A stretch of 64,000 bases of DNA, taken from assembly GCF_000428065.1 (NCBI RefSeq), contig NZ_KE386621.1, forward strand, positions 124,678 to 188,677. Reading direction: 5' to 3'. Numbering within the stretch: position 1 is the stretch's first letter; each line of letters opens with the position of its first letter. Of the stretch, positions 24,545 to 33,142 are shown one piece after another. This stretch comes from Shimazuella kribbensis DSM 45090 (GTDB taxonomy: Bacteria > Bacillota > Bacilli > Thermoactinomycetales > Thermoactinomycetaceae). Below the pieces are notes generated by a model. The model made no database searches. It was not told the origin of the DNA and saw only the letters and a program-made list of their open reading frames with translations. Made by a program: the position numbers and the translations under genes.

Positions 24545-25303
24545 ATGAAGTTAGTATCGTGGAATGTAAATGGATTTCGTGCGGTATGCAATAAAGGGAA
24601 TTTTCAAAATTATTTTCATGAGGTAGATGCAGATATTTTTTGTCTGCAAGAAACAAAACTCCAAGAGGGACAAATGGATTTTGATTTAGAAGGGTATCAT
24701 TCATACTGGAATTTTGCAGAAAAGAAAGGATACTCTGGTACTGCTATTTTTACGAAAGAAGAGCCGATTGCAGTTACATATGGATTAGATATCGAAAAAT
24801 ATGACCAAGAAGGTAGAGTCATCACCATGGTATTTGAAAACTTTAATTTGGTAACGGTATATACGCCAAATTCCAAGCGAGTCTTGACGAGATTGGATTA
24901 TCGCATGGAATGGGAAGATGCCTTTTTGGATTATATTAAAAGGCTAGATGTACATAAACCTGTGATCTTTTGTGGGGATCTCAATGTTGCCCATCAGGAA
25001 ATTGATTTGAAAAATCCAAAGACCAATCGAAAAAGCGCAGGGTTTTCGGATCAAGAAAGAGAGAAGTTTAGTGCTCTGTTAGAGGAAGGATTTGTGGATA
25101 CCTATCGTTATCTCTATCCTGATCAAGAAGATGCTTATTCTTGGTGGTCCTATCTAGGGAAGGCACGAGAGAAAAATTCAGGTTGGCGCCTTGATTATTT
25201 TGTTGTGTCCGAACGTCTCCAAAATCAAATCAAAGAAGCGAAAATCTCCAATCATATCATGGGATCTGATCATTGTCCGATTGAATTGGAGATAAATATT
25301 TGA
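24545..25303 (+). CDS. exoA: Exodeoxyribonuclease III / AP endonuclease
   Basis: The 252-residue protein carries the ExoIII motifs SWNVNGFRA (residues 4-12), FCLQETKL (32-39, catalytic Glu), [14 protein letters not shown] (near 140-153), WRLDYFVVS (near 222) and [10 protein letters not shown] (near 240). It cuts DNA at abasic sites and removes 3' blocks in base excision repair. The length is standard. AGAGGAGA precedes the ATG. Its TGA stop sits exactly at the boundary with the IS605-like relic, so the relic's terminal bases may provide the present stop codon. Confidence 0.95.
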   Translation: MKLVSWNVNGFRAVCNKGNFQNYFHEVDADIFCLQETKLQEGQMDFDLEGYHSYWNFAEKKGYSGTAIFTKEEPIAVTYGLDIEKYDQEGRVITMVFENFNLVTVYTPNSKRVLTRLDYRMEWEDAFLDYIKRLDVHKPVIFCGDLNVAHQEIDLKNPKTNRKSAGFSDQEREKFSALLEEGFVDTYRYLYPDQEDAYSWWSYLGKAREKNSGWRLDYFVVSERLQNQIKEAKISNHIMGSDHCPIELEINI

Positions 25304-25700
25304 CACTCCACATGGCTGAAGCCATGGGATTCTTGGGACGGTAGTCTAATGACTACTTTTTTACCAAGCTAGCCCCGTGAGCCCTACGGTTGAAAAAAGT
25401 TTTTGTTGCTACGTCATAGATTAGACATACTGCTTGGTTTTCGCATTTCAGTCTAGCCATTTTTTGGTACGCATAGCATTTTACGTGCAAAACGATTGGT
25501 TTGCTGGGCCCTATATCCTATCCAGTTTTGAAAGAGCAACTAACGGATAGTTTAACAGGGGAATATACGTTTGTAAAGATGTTTTCTGAAAAATTTGTCA
25601 GACTTGTGGGAGGAAAAAACCTCCCTCGTCTAACGCTCGCTATCATCCCACGATTAAAACCGTGTTTTCCCACTCGCGAGACTATAATGAAGTACATTTT
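25302..25700 (-). mobile_element. IS200/IS605-like relic lacking TnpB, with orphan omega-RNA-like end
   Basis: Read on the minus strand, 25302-25480 has the layout of a TnpB right end. There is an ACCGTAGGGCTCACGG-type segment (25370-25385), hairpin GTAGTC-ATTA-GACTAC (25342-25357), GTCCCAAGAATCCC, and a final ATGGCTTCAGCCAT hairpin followed by GTGTCAA at the exoA boundary. The other end (25600-25690) contains GGGAGG/CCTCCC and TTTTAATCGTGG segments. No transposase or TnpB frame remains between them. A related but degenerate right end (CCGTGGGCTACACGG) lies beside the broken tnpB at 43.8 kb. This looks like an internally deleted, non-autonomous element; the outer boundary near 25700 is approximate. 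Confidence 0.6.
25304..25500 (-). ncRNA. Orphan omega-RNA-like scaffold
   Basis: The segment listed above has the position-specific order of known omega-RNA scaffolds, ending at the element boundary. Whatever RNA is transcribed through it would carry, as guide, the antisense of the 3' end of exoA. No intact cognate TnpB is nearby: the intact one at 15.9 kb has a different right end. Transcription is not demonstrable from sequence. Confidence 0.4.
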
Positions 25701-25940
25701 GATTCATTTTAGATAAAATCACATTCTTGGGAATGGTAGGATATGGGTAAATAATTGCCATTAGCAACAAATGTAGATGAGAAAAAAGAAGCTTAGCTTT
25801 GGGCCGATTGATCCAAATGATGGAGAAAGTAAACTAAAATCAAAGGGGGGTTTTATAGTGAATGATTCAAAAGGAATACATCCTTTATCTTTACTTTGTT
25901 ATAATCAAATCAGGAACAAAAATAATTGGCGATTGGAGAG

Positions 25941-26405
25941 ATGATGAGCACGAGCACGAGTCGTCCCTACTGGTGGATCAGCAAGTACACGCTGATTGCG
26001 CTTCACAATCTTGAGGCCGCATATCTTCAGCCGAAGCTTGCTCATTCGTTTCAGCAGGCGTTGCGAGAAGTCCAGGGCAAGCTTCACGTCCATGAGCGAT
26101 CCGAGCACCTTCCGGGTCCGGATCAGATCGAGTTCTTCGATCGTCTTCGGAAGCTGGTAGAGGCTGCTGAAGCTGGCAATGTTCGTGCTGCACAGCATTG
26201 GATCAACGCACTTCGCCTCCGCTTCCAAGCGGATGCAATGATCAAGAACGTGCTGGACGAACGAGAAGCTTATAGTCGGCCTGTTGGTGAAGCGAAGCGG
26301 TTGGCGGACCTGATCTATCAGGAGTTTGGGACATCAGCAGAGCGTGTCGATCTCCTGGAAATTGCCGGAATCTTCGAGCGAAAGGCGACGGAGATTTCAA
26401 GCTGA
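25941..26405 (+). CDS. GC-rich orphan ORF, helical protein (foreign islet)
   Basis: I do not recognise this protein of about 154 residues. It is predicted mostly helical, with many Ala, Arg, Glu and Gln (for example QQALREVQGKLHVHERSE and KLVEAAEAGNVRAAQHW). It has no signal peptide or membrane segment. Base composition and codons (CTG, GAG, CGC, ATC) are far richer in G+C than its surroundings and resemble the islet at 20716. TTGGAGAG directly precedes ATGATG (25941/25944), and it ends at its own GC-rich terminator. A TATAAT at 25898-25903 could serve it. It looks like a complete transferred transcription unit. Confidence 0.65.
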   Translation: MMSTSTSRPYWWISKYTLIALHNLEAAYLQPKLAHSFQQALREVQGKLHVHERSEHLPGPDQIEFFDRLRKLVEAAEAGNVRAAQHWINALRLRFQADAMIKNVLDEREAYSRPVGEAKRLADLIYQEFGTSAERVDLLEIAGIFERKATEISS

Positions 26406-26424
26406 ACCTGAGGTTCGGCAATGT

Positions 26425-26457
26425 GGGGCGGTTTACTTCAAAAGAGTAGACCGCCCC
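26425..26457 (+). terminator. GC-rich terminator of the foreign ORF
   Basis: GGGGCGGTTTACT and AGTAGACCGCCCC pair over 13 bp with one G-T wobble-type position, followed by a T-rich tail. Its high G+C sets it apart from all other terminators here. Confidence 0.8.
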
Positions 26458-26538
26458 GCGTGTGTTTCTTATCCTTTTTATTCTAATAGTTCATCGTAAA
26501 AACGGAATAATACTCATACACAAAAAAGAGGAATGGCG

Positions 26539-27129
26539 GTGAGTAAAACGAAAGAAAAAAACGAACACCGACTTTTTGTTGCGATCCGTCTGCCTCGGCA
26601 TTTAAAAGCGCAACTAGGTCGATGGATCCAATTCAAACGGAGTAAATGGGCTTTCAAAAAATGGATACATCCACAAGATATTCATATCACCCTTCATTTT
26701 CTTGGGAGTACGTCAGAAGAGAAGCAGGAAGAGATCGTTTCTGTTTTGACAGAGCAATGTAAAAATCAAGATGTTTTTTCTTTGTCGTTAGAGGGGCTTG
26801 GCGTATTTGGCAGGGAGATTCAACCCAATATTTTGTGGGCGGGAGTTCGTGGCGAAAAGCAGAAGCTTCATCAACTTCAAGGTAAGGTGACTGCTTCACT
26901 AGAAACGGTTGGTTTCTCATTAGAAAGCCGTCCTTATCATCCGCATGTAACATTGGCACGAAAATATAAAGAAAATGGATTTATACTTCCGGTTGATGAG
27001 AATCCTTGGGAAGCGATGAATCATACATGGAGCGTAAAGGATATGGTGTTATATAAATCTATCCTAGGTAATGAACCGATGTATCATGAGGTTGCTGTTT
27101 TTCCATTTTTTAATGAAAAGCCCTGCTAA
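26539..27129 (+). CDS. thpR: RNA 2',3'-cyclic phosphodiesterase (LigT/ThpR family)
   Basis: The protein (196-198 residues) carries two HxT/S motifs of the 2H phosphoesterase superfamily: HITLHFLG (near residue 52) and HPHVTLAR (near 138). ThpR opens 2',3'-cyclic phosphates on RNA ends to 2'-phosphates. AAGAGGA suits GTG 26539 (6 bases away) better than ATG 26533, which it abuts. The stop codon lies in the loop of the terminator. It is another RNA-end enzyme within about 3-4 kb of the Thg1/kinase operon, though not in the same transcript. Confidence 0.9.
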   Translation: MSKTKEKNEHRLFVAIRLPRHLKAQLGRWIQFKRSKWAFKKWIHPQDIHITLHFLGSTSEEKQEEIVSVLTEQCKNQDVFSLSLEGLGVFGREIQPNILWAGVRGEKQKLHQLQGKVTASLETVGFSLESRPYHPHVTLARKYKENGFILPVDENPWEAMNHTWSVKDMVLYKSILGNEPMYHEVAVFPFFNEKPC

Positions 27130-27146
27130 GTAAAGACAGGGCTTTT
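27116..27146. terminator. Terminator enclosing the thpR stop codon
   Basis: AAAAGCCCTG and CAGGGCTTTT form a perfect 10-bp stem. The TAA of thpR (27127-27129) is in the loop, and the minus-strand hydrolase gene stops 3 bases beyond. Confidence 0.85.
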
Positions 27147-27148
27147 GT

Positions 27149-28090
27149 TTATACGACTTTTGCACTCTCATTGCTGTGGAGTACCTCTTGAAGGAAGGAA
27201 CCTACTTGTTCTTCATATTGTTCTCTATTGCGCCTGTAGGCATCGCTATGTCCAGCTCCTTCCACAATCCAAAGTCGTTTCAAACCTTTTTGTTTTGCTT
27301 CATATAATTTCTGACTCATATAAGTGGGAATAAATCGATCGCGGTTGCCGTGTATAAATAAGATGGGAAGGTCACTTTGTGCTACTGCTGCGATCGGACG
27401 GACATCAGATAAGTTGAATCGAGCAAATAGTTTAACAAAAAAATTGATGGTATAGAAAAAAATAAAAGTTGGGGCTTTATAAAGATATTTGATTTGATAT
27501 CGAATCAATTCACCTAGATCAGAATAAGGACAGTCTGCAATGACAAATTTGGCATGTTGGTTGATGTGCAAGTACTCTAATGCTGTACCTCCTCCTAAGG
27601 AGATGCCATGAAGACCGATAAGAGCATCTGCCCCTAATCGTTCTCGTATCCATTCTATCCAACTGTCTACATCGTATTTTTCATAATAGCCATAACTCGT
27701 ATATTTTCCTTCACTTTCTCCATGTGCCCGTTGGTCTATTGCTAGTAGGTTGAAGCCTTGTTTGATATATAGGTCGGTAAATTGCATAGACATAGGGTAA
27801 GCCCTAGTGTAACCATGGAGTAAGATCATTACTTTTTTAGAGTGTGGATTGGTTTCAATATAGTAGCTGTGTAGTTTGAGTCCATCCTTATTGTTTATCA
27901 CTATCTCTTCTTTGTGTAACTCATCAAATTTTGTACGTGTATATAGTCCCCTTTTTTCTACTACTTGAAAACATTCTTCTGTTGTTAGTTTCTTTTTTTG
28001 AGTGATATTTCGGTAGCCCCATACCGATATACTGTAAATGGACAAGGAGATAATCAAAAACAAGGTAACAAGTACCCACAACCAAACCAT
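27149..28090 (-). CDS. Alpha/beta hydrolase, membrane-anchored
   Basis: The 313-residue protein starts with a hydrophobic anchor (residues about 2-25) and has an alpha/beta hydrolase fold. It shows the oxyanion LLHGYTRAYP (near 90), nucleophile Ser in LHGISLGGGTAL (near 161), acid Asp in IHGNRDRFIP (near 254) and catalytic His in EGAGHSDAY (near 285). The family (YqkD-like, serine aminopeptidase S33 type) includes esterases and peptidases of unknown substrate. Probably membrane-attached. It converges on thpR. Confidence 0.88.
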   Translation of the reverse strand: MVWLWVLVTLFLIISLSIYSISVWGYRNITQKKKLTTEECFQVVEKRGLYTRTKFDELHKEEIVINNKDGLKLHSYYIETNPHSKKVMILLHGYTRAYPMSMQFTDLYIKQGFNLLAIDQRAHGESEGKYTSYGYYEKYDVDSWIEWIRERLGADALIGLHGISLGGGTALEYLHINQHAKFVIADCPYSDLGELIRYQIKYLYKAPTFIFFYTINFFVKLFARFNLSDVRPIAAVAQSDLPILFIHGNRDRFIPTYMSQKLYEAKQKGLKRLWIVEGAGHSDAYRRNREQYEEQVGSFLQEVLHSNESAKVV

Positions 28091-28452
28091 CTATTTGCCT
28101 CCCCTATATCAGAACATTCAAAACCGTATTAAAAAATGCTTTTATACTAATATTAAATATATAATTACAATAAATATCAAGGTTGAATTCGTTATAATTA
28201 TAAAAAATTTAGGATAAGTCATTGTAAAGTGAATAATATGTATTTGTTGTTTCTTTACATTTCATGTTATCAACTTCTGGCGGATGATAATTGGTAAAAA
28301 TTATATTAATTCCAAAATAATTGTATGGGCGATATTTTTTATTCTTTAATAGATATAAATAAATGTTTACATGATAGAAATGAATCGAGGATAAAGAAAA
28401 GGGAAGTTGCAAAAGCTGAAACAAATAAATAAAGACGCAAAGGAAAATGTGT
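28091..28452. other. A/T-rich intergenic promoter region
   Basis: The 362-base gap between divergent genes (hydrolase - and deacetylase-like +) is A/T-rich. Promoter-like TATAAT strings occur on both strands (for example near 28193), but none has a convincing -35 partner. No RNA gene, repeat or credible ORF is seen. Confidence 0.4.
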
Positions 28453-29229
28453 ATGAAGCGCTTTACGAATTTGTCACTAGCTGTTGCTCTGCTTTTTGTA
28501 GTCTGCGTGGGGAGTAAAACCCAAGTGAACGCTGAGATTCCAAAACGAGTAAGCATTATTATTGATGATATGGGGAATGGATTGAAAGGTACAGAAGAAA
28601 TCTTTTCTATACATGCGCCGTTGACTGTAGCGATCATGCCTTTGCTGCGCACTTCAAAACAAGATGCACTTCGGGCGGAAAAAGCTGGTTTCGAAGTCCT
28701 GCTCCATTTGCCTATGGAGTTCTTTCATGGAAAAAAAGAGTGGTTGGGACCTGGAGCAATAACGACAGATATGTCAACAGAGGAGATTAAAAAACAAGTA
28801 CGAATGGACCTCGACAGTGTACCGGGTGCAAAAGGAATAAACAACCATATGGGATCGAAAGCTACATCAGATGAAAAGGTAATGAGGGCAGTGATGGAGG
28901 TGGTAAAAGAGAGGCATCTTTTTTTTGTAGACAGTGCAACGAGTTCAGATTCCAAAGTTAGTAAAGTTGCGAAAGAAATGGGTGTACCGTTTACCAAACG
29001 AGATATTTTTCTAGACAACCAAAATAGCAGAAAAGCAATAGAAAGACAGTTAAATCGTTTGCTTAATGAAGGGATAGGGAAAGGAAAGAGTATAGGAATT
29101 GGTCATGTTGGTTTACAAGGGATGAATACTTCACAAGCGATTATTTCCTTTCTTCCAAAAATAAAAAAAGCAGGGGTAGAGGTTGTACCAGTATCAAGGA
29201 TGGTTGTCAAAAAAGAAAAAAGAGATTAA
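28453..29229 (+). CDS. Divergent polysaccharide deacetylase family protein (YibQ-like)
   Basis: The protein (258 residues) has a signal peptide (SLAVALLFVVCVGSKTQVNA) and then a divergent polysaccharide-deacetylase fold: VSIIIDDMGNG, LTVAIMPLL, FEVLLHLPMEF, GINNHMGSKAT, LFFVDSATSS and IGIGHVG. The paired His and Asp motifs are those of the pfam04748 branch. It probably acts on the outside of the membrane, and no substrate is established. ATG 28453 is 8 bases from AAAGGA, better than ATG 28447. The last codons form one arm of the terminator. Confidence 0.88.
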   Translation: MKRFTNLSLAVALLFVVCVGSKTQVNAEIPKRVSIIIDDMGNGLKGTEEIFSIHAPLTVAIMPLLRTSKQDALRAEKAGFEVLLHLPMEFFHGKKEWLGPGAITTDMSTEEIKKQVRMDLDSVPGAKGINNHMGSKATSDEKVMRAVMEVVKERHLFFVDSATSSDSKVSKVAKEMGVPFTKRDIFLDNQNSRKAIERQLNRLLNEGIGKGKSIGIGHVGLQGMNTSQAIISFLPKIKKAGVEVVPVSRMVVKKEKRD

Positions 29230-29248
29230 AATCAAACCGATCTCTTTT
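29218..29248 (+). terminator. Terminator overlapping the deacetylase-like gene end
   Basis: AAAAGAGATT pairs with GATCTCTTTT, with the gene's TAA in the loop and a T-tract in the right arm. Confidence 0.7.
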
Positions 29249-29350
29249 GATGAGAAATTATTTGATTTTATTATTATTTTATTAGTGATAAAGTATCTAG
29301 TAACAGGTGAGATAATATTCGCGAAAATATTTTCTGCTTTTGATTATTTT

Positions 29351-29364
29351 TTAAAGCGCTTTCA
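29351..29364. promoter_or_regulatory. cre-like (CcpA) site
   Basis: TTAAAGCGCTTTCA matches the CcpA consensus TGWAARCGYTWNCW at 13 of 14 positions. It lies about 215 bp upstream of oppA. Confidence 0.5.
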
Positions 29365-29486
29365 TTGGCTTGATTGGATCAATTAGAATGAGGGTCATAC
29401 AAGAATGTATTAGTTTCCCAAAAGATTACAGTTTACAGAAGTATTATCTTTATTTTAAAATAACAACTAGGGTTTTAATATATTTA

Positions 29487-29504
29487 TGAATGACCATTCA
29501 TTCA
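29487..29504. promoter_or_regulatory. FadR/TetR-type operator upstream of oppA
   Basis: TGAATGACCATTCATTCA is a perfect TGAATGA/TCATTCA palindrome with a 4-base spacer. It fits the known B. subtilis FadR consensus (TGAATGAMTANTCATTCA) at all but one defined position. It is 75 bp before the oppA start. Confidence 0.6.
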
Positions 29505-29578
29505 GAATATTTTAGGGTTTAAGGCCATTTGGTCTAGACTATATATTCCAGCAGTATTAATTTCGAGGAGGATAAAGG

Positions 29579-31192
29579 ATGAGCAGGAAAAAATGGTCTA
29601 TTTTTACAGCCATTATTTTGGTTCTTAGTTTGGTTATATCCGCTTGTGGATTTGGCGGTGGTACAGAGGATGCTTCCAAAGATACATTGGTGCTAACGGA
29701 TAAAAACGAACCACCGAACTTAGATAGTGCTAAGTCAACCGACCAAGTATCTTTTCAAATTTTGACCAATGCTCTAGAAGGATTAATGAGACTTGATAAA
29801 GATCAAAAACCAGTACCAGGAATCGCAGCAAGCTATGAATTGAGTGCAGATAAATTAACTTATACTTTTAAACTACGTGACGCAAAATGGAGCGATGGAA
29901 AAGCTGTTACTGCTCATGATTTTGAGTATGGTTGGAAACGTGCACTAGATCCAAAGACCGCTTCTGAGTACGCTTACATCCTTGAACCTGTTAAAAATGC
30001 AATGGAATATAATGCAGGTAAAGCAAAGCCAGAAGATGTTGGTATAAAAGCGCTAGATGAGAAAACACTTCAAGTTACATTAAAAGCGCCTTCACCCTAT
30101 TTCTTGCAATTGACAGCATTTTCAACCTTTATGCCTCAACGTAAAGATATTGTAGAAAAGTTCGGCGCTAAATTTGCATTAGAAGCACAAAACATGGTAT
30201 ACAATGGTCCGTTTTCGATCGATAAGTGGGAGCACGGAGTAAGCATCCACATGGTCAAAAACGATAATTATTGGGATAACAAAAATGTAAAACTAACAAA
30301 AGCAGAAGTTAAGTTCTTAAAAGAAGAATCTACTAAAGTAAACTTATATAAAACAAACAAAATTGATTTCACAGAGATTACGAAGGATTTTGCAGATGCA
30401 TTTAAATCCAGCTCAGAAAGATTTGTTTTAAAAGAATCTTCTGCTTGGTACTTAGAGTTTAACCAAAGAGAAGGTATCTTCAAAAACAAAAAACTTCGTC
30501 AGGCTATCGAATTGGCAATTGATAAGAAAACACTAACAGATCAAGTAATAAAAACTGGATCTGTTCCAGCAGGATCTCTTGTGCCACTTGATATTCAAGC
30601 CAACACGAATCAGAAATTCCGTGAGGTTTCAAAAGACGAAGTAAAATATGATCCTACTCAAGCGAAGAAACTTTGGCTAGATGGATTAAAAGAAGAGGGG
30701 ATCAGCCCCTCTGAAAAGATTGATCTGCTTGGAGATGACACCACGAGTGCAAAAGACCAAATGCAGTTTATCGCAGATCAATTGCATAAAAATCTTGGTG
30801 TTCAAGTAACCGTTTCTCCAGTTACCTTTAAAGAACGCCTCCAACGTGGGAAAGATGGCAACTTCCAAATCCTCTTTTCTGGCTGGGGAGCAGACTACAA
30901 TGATGCAATGTCTCACCTAGATATCTTTACCACCGGTCAAAGTTATAACCGTGGTAAATGGAGTAATACAGAGTATGATGCTTTGATTAAAAAATCGAAA
31001 GACAATCCAAACTTCGAAGAGCGTGTACAAGACCTAATCAAAGCTGAGAAGATTTTGATCGATGAACAAGGGATTGCTCCACTTTACTACCGTACTCGAT
31101 TAAGCCTCTTAAAACCTTATGTGAAAGGCGCAATTTGGAACACAACTTGGGGCTTCTGGGACTTTAAAGATGCATATCTTGACGGTAAGTAA
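29579..31192 (+). CDS. oppA: Oligopeptide ABC transporter substrate-binding lipoprotein
   Basis: The 537-residue lipoprotein (lipobox VISACGFGG, Cys near 22) shows the SBP family 5 signature LTYTFKLRDAKWSDGKAVTA (near 99-118), followed by HDFEYGWKRALDP and the standard domain order. It captures peptides outside the membrane. First gene of a five-gene operon (A-B-C-D-F). A hairpin between it and oppB likely lets the receptor be made in excess. Confidence 0.93.
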   Translation: MSRKKWSIFTAIILVLSLVISACGFGGGTEDASKDTLVLTDKNEPPNLDSAKSTDQVSFQILTNALEGLMRLDKDQKPVPGIAASYELSADKLTYTFKLRDAKWSDGKAVTAHDFEYGWKRALDPKTASEYAYILEPVKNAMEYNAGKAKPEDVGIKALDEKTLQVTLKAPSPYFLQLTAFSTFMPQRKDIVEKFGAKFALEAQNMVYNGPFSIDKWEHGVSIHMVKNDNYWDNKNVKLTKAEVKFLKEESTKVNLYKTNKIDFTEITKDFADAFKSSSERFVLKESSAWYLEFNQREGIFKNKKLRQAIELAIDKKTLTDQVIKTGSVPAGSLVPLDIQANTNQKFREVSKDEVKYDPTQAKKLWLDGLKEEGISPSEKIDLLGDDTTSAKDQMQFIADQLHKNLGVQVTVSPVTFKERLQRGKDGNFQILFSGWGADYNDAMSHLDIFTTGQSYNRGKWSNTEYDALIKKSKDNPNFEERVQDLIKAEKILIDEQGIAPLYYRTRLSLLKPYVKGAIWNTTWGFWDFKDAYLDGK

Positions 31193-31203
31193 AAGCTGAC
31201 CTA

Positions 31204-31240
31204 ATAAGGTATATGTCATTAGGCATATACCTTATATTTT
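31204..31240 (+). terminator. Intra-operon attenuator after oppA
   Basis: ATAAGGTATATG and CATATACCTTAT form a perfect 12-bp stem followed by TTTTTAT. It lies between oppA and the oppB ribosome binding site, and so would partially terminate transcription. Confidence 0.75.
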
Positions 31241-31268
31241 TATGACTGTGGGAGAGGAGTGATTTTTC

Positions 31269-32198
31269 TTGTTACGATATACATTAAAACGATTCGGTCT
31301 TATGCTTCTTACTCTGTTTATCATTGTTACAGTGACTTTTTTTCTTGTTCGAATGTTACCAGGTACACCTCTTGCGAATGAAGAAAAGTTGCCGGCAGAG
31401 ATTCGAGAACAAATTTTGGAACAGTATGGGCTTAAGGAGCCTTTATCTATACAATACGTCAAATTTATGGGGAACTTAGTTCAAGGCGATCTGGGGATGT
31501 CCTTAAGTCAGAATGGACGATCCGTAAATGAATTGCTTAGCGATCGAATTGGCCCATCAGCATTTATTGGTTTCCAAGGGATTATCTTTGGTCTTGTTGT
31601 TGGGTTGTTGTTGGGAATTATCGCTGCATTAAGAAGAGGTACATGGATAGATAATGTAGCATCTGCGACAGCTGTGTTTGGGGTTTCCATTCCAAATTTT
31701 GTTCTTGCAGGCTTACTATCGTATTGGATTGGTGTTAAGTTTGAATTATTGCCTCCAGCGCTTTGGGGAGGATACGAATACACGATTTTGCCATCTTTAG
31801 CTTTATCTGTTTATGTTATTGCACAGGTTTCTCGATATATTCGTACAGAAATGGTAGAGGTACTAGAGCAAGACTATATTCGGACTGCAAAAGCGAAGGG
31901 ATTATCTTGGAGTAAGATAATCACTGGCCATGCTTTGCGAAATGCAATGATACCAGCCGTTACCATATTGGGGCCGTTAACCGTCAATATTTTGACAGGT
32001 TCTCTCGTGGTGGAAAATATTTTTGGTATTCCTGGTATTGGAAATCTATTTGTAGACTCCATTATGGTGAATGATTATACAACTGTTTTAGGTACAACAA
32101 TTTTCTACAGTGTATTGTTTTTATCCGTTACCTTTATTGTCGATGTATTATATGGCGTTATTGATCCCCGCATTCGGGTTTCAGGTGCAAAGGAGTGA
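31269..32198 (+). CDS. oppB: Oligopeptide ABC transporter permease B
   Basis: The 309-residue permease has six membrane helices, the N-terminal RMLPGTP pattern of OppB/DppB and the EAA-type loop YIRTAKAKGLSWSKIITGHA (near residues 202-221), which contacts the ATPases. TTG start after GGAGAGGAGTG. It is followed by oppC with 7 bases between. Confidence 0.93.
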   Translation: MLRYTLKRFGLMLLTLFIIVTVTFFLVRMLPGTPLANEEKLPAEIREQILEQYGLKEPLSIQYVKFMGNLVQGDLGMSLSQNGRSVNELLSDRIGPSAFIGFQGIIFGLVVGLLLGIIAALRRGTWIDNVASATAVFGVSIPNFVLAGLLSYWIGVKFELLPPALWGGYEYTILPSLALSVYVIAQVSRYIRTEMVEVLEQDYIRTAKAKGLSWSKIITGHALRNAMIPAVTILGPLTVNILTGSLVVENIFGIPGIGNLFVDSIMVNDYTTVLGTTIFYSVLFLSVTFIVDVLYGVIDPRIRVSGAKE

Positions 32199-32205
32199 TT
32201 GGGAT

Positions 32206-33129
32206 ATGAATACACCAAAAAAATGGGAAAAAAACTGGTTTGAACCCCTTGCCCTTTCCGAAAAAAATAGCGAAGTCTTAGCGCCACAAAAGGGTTATTG
32301 GAAAGATGCTTGGATACGATTTAAAAGCAATAAGGGAGCCCTTATTGGGTTAATACTGATTGTCTTATTGTTGTTAATTGCTTTTATAGGGCCTTTATTT
32401 AATGAGCATAACTATCACTCTCAAAATTTAACGATAACGAACCAAGAGAGTTCAGGAGATCATTATTTGGGTACGGATAGTTTGGGTCGAGATCTGTGGC
32501 AACGAGTTTGGTATGGGGCCAAAGTTTCGTTATTAATTGCTTTCATTGCTGCTTTTCTTGATGTCGTTATTGGAGTTACATTTGGTGGGATTTCTGGTTA
32601 TTTTGGAGGTCGAGTGGATGCGATCATGCAACGCATTTTAGAGATTATGTATTCGATTCCAAATTTAGTAATTATCATTTTGTTAATGATGTACTTAGAA
32701 CCAGGGGTTCTTCCTATCGCTGTCGCTCTATCTTTTACAGGTTGGGTACCAATGGCAAGGATAGTAAGGGCACAGATTTTAAAATTAAAAACGCAAGAAT
32801 ACGTATTAGCAGCCCGTACAATGGGTGCTAGTCATTATCGTATACTCTTTAAACATTTGATTCCCAATGTTATGGGCCCAATTATTATTGCAGTGACATT
32901 TTCGATTCCATCTGCCATTTTCTTTGAAGCTTTTCTAAGTTTTATTGGACTTGGACTTCGCCCGCCATCAGCAAGTTTGGGGATTTTGGTGAGTGATGGA
33001 TACCGAACGCTGCAACTGTTCCCGTTTCAATTGTTTTGGCCTGCTTTAGTGTTATGTATTATCATGTTGTCCTTTAACTTGATTGGAGATGGCATGAGAG
33101 ATGCGCTAGATCCAAAAATGAAAAAGTAA
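32206..33129 (+). CDS. oppC: Oligopeptide ABC transporter permease C
   Basis: The 307-residue permease has an N-terminal cytoplasmic extension, LGTDSLGRDLWQRVWYGAKV (OppC family signature), and an EAA loop YVLAARTMGASHYRILFKHL (near 198-217). ATG 32206 is preceded by AAGGAG; the frame is open further upstream within oppB but without signal. It forms the channel together with OppB. Confidence 0.93.
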   Translation: MNTPKKWEKNWFEPLALSEKNSEVLAPQKGYWKDAWIRFKSNKGALIGLILIVLLLLIAFIGPLFNEHNYHSQNLTITNQESSGDHYLGTDSLGRDLWQRVWYGAKVSLLIAFIAAFLDVVIGVTFGGISGYFGGRVDAIMQRILEIMYSIPNLVIIILLMMYLEPGVLPIAVALSFTGWVPMARIVRAQILKLKTQEYVLAARTMGASHYRILFKHLIPNVMGPIIIAVTFSIPSAIFFEAFLSFIGLGLRPPSASLGILVSDGYRTLQLFPFQLFWPALVLCIIMLSFNLIGDGMRDALDPKMKK

Positions 33130-33142
33130 GGAGGGAGTAAGG

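Larger units (their letters stand above)
29250..29578. other. Leader region of the opp operon
   Basis: The 329-base region before oppA carries a cre-like site (29351-29364) and a FadR-like palindrome (29487-29504), with A/T-rich DNA between. A TATATT near 29541 may be a -10 element. A short frame ending at 29386 (hydrophobic, ending FHWLDWIN) lacks a supported start and is not called. Confidence 0.45.

Noticed and set aside
29250..29386. Short hydrophobic frame ending FHWLDWIN
   Set aside because: No start codon with a ribosome binding site in the open part and it spans a cre-like site; insufficient support.
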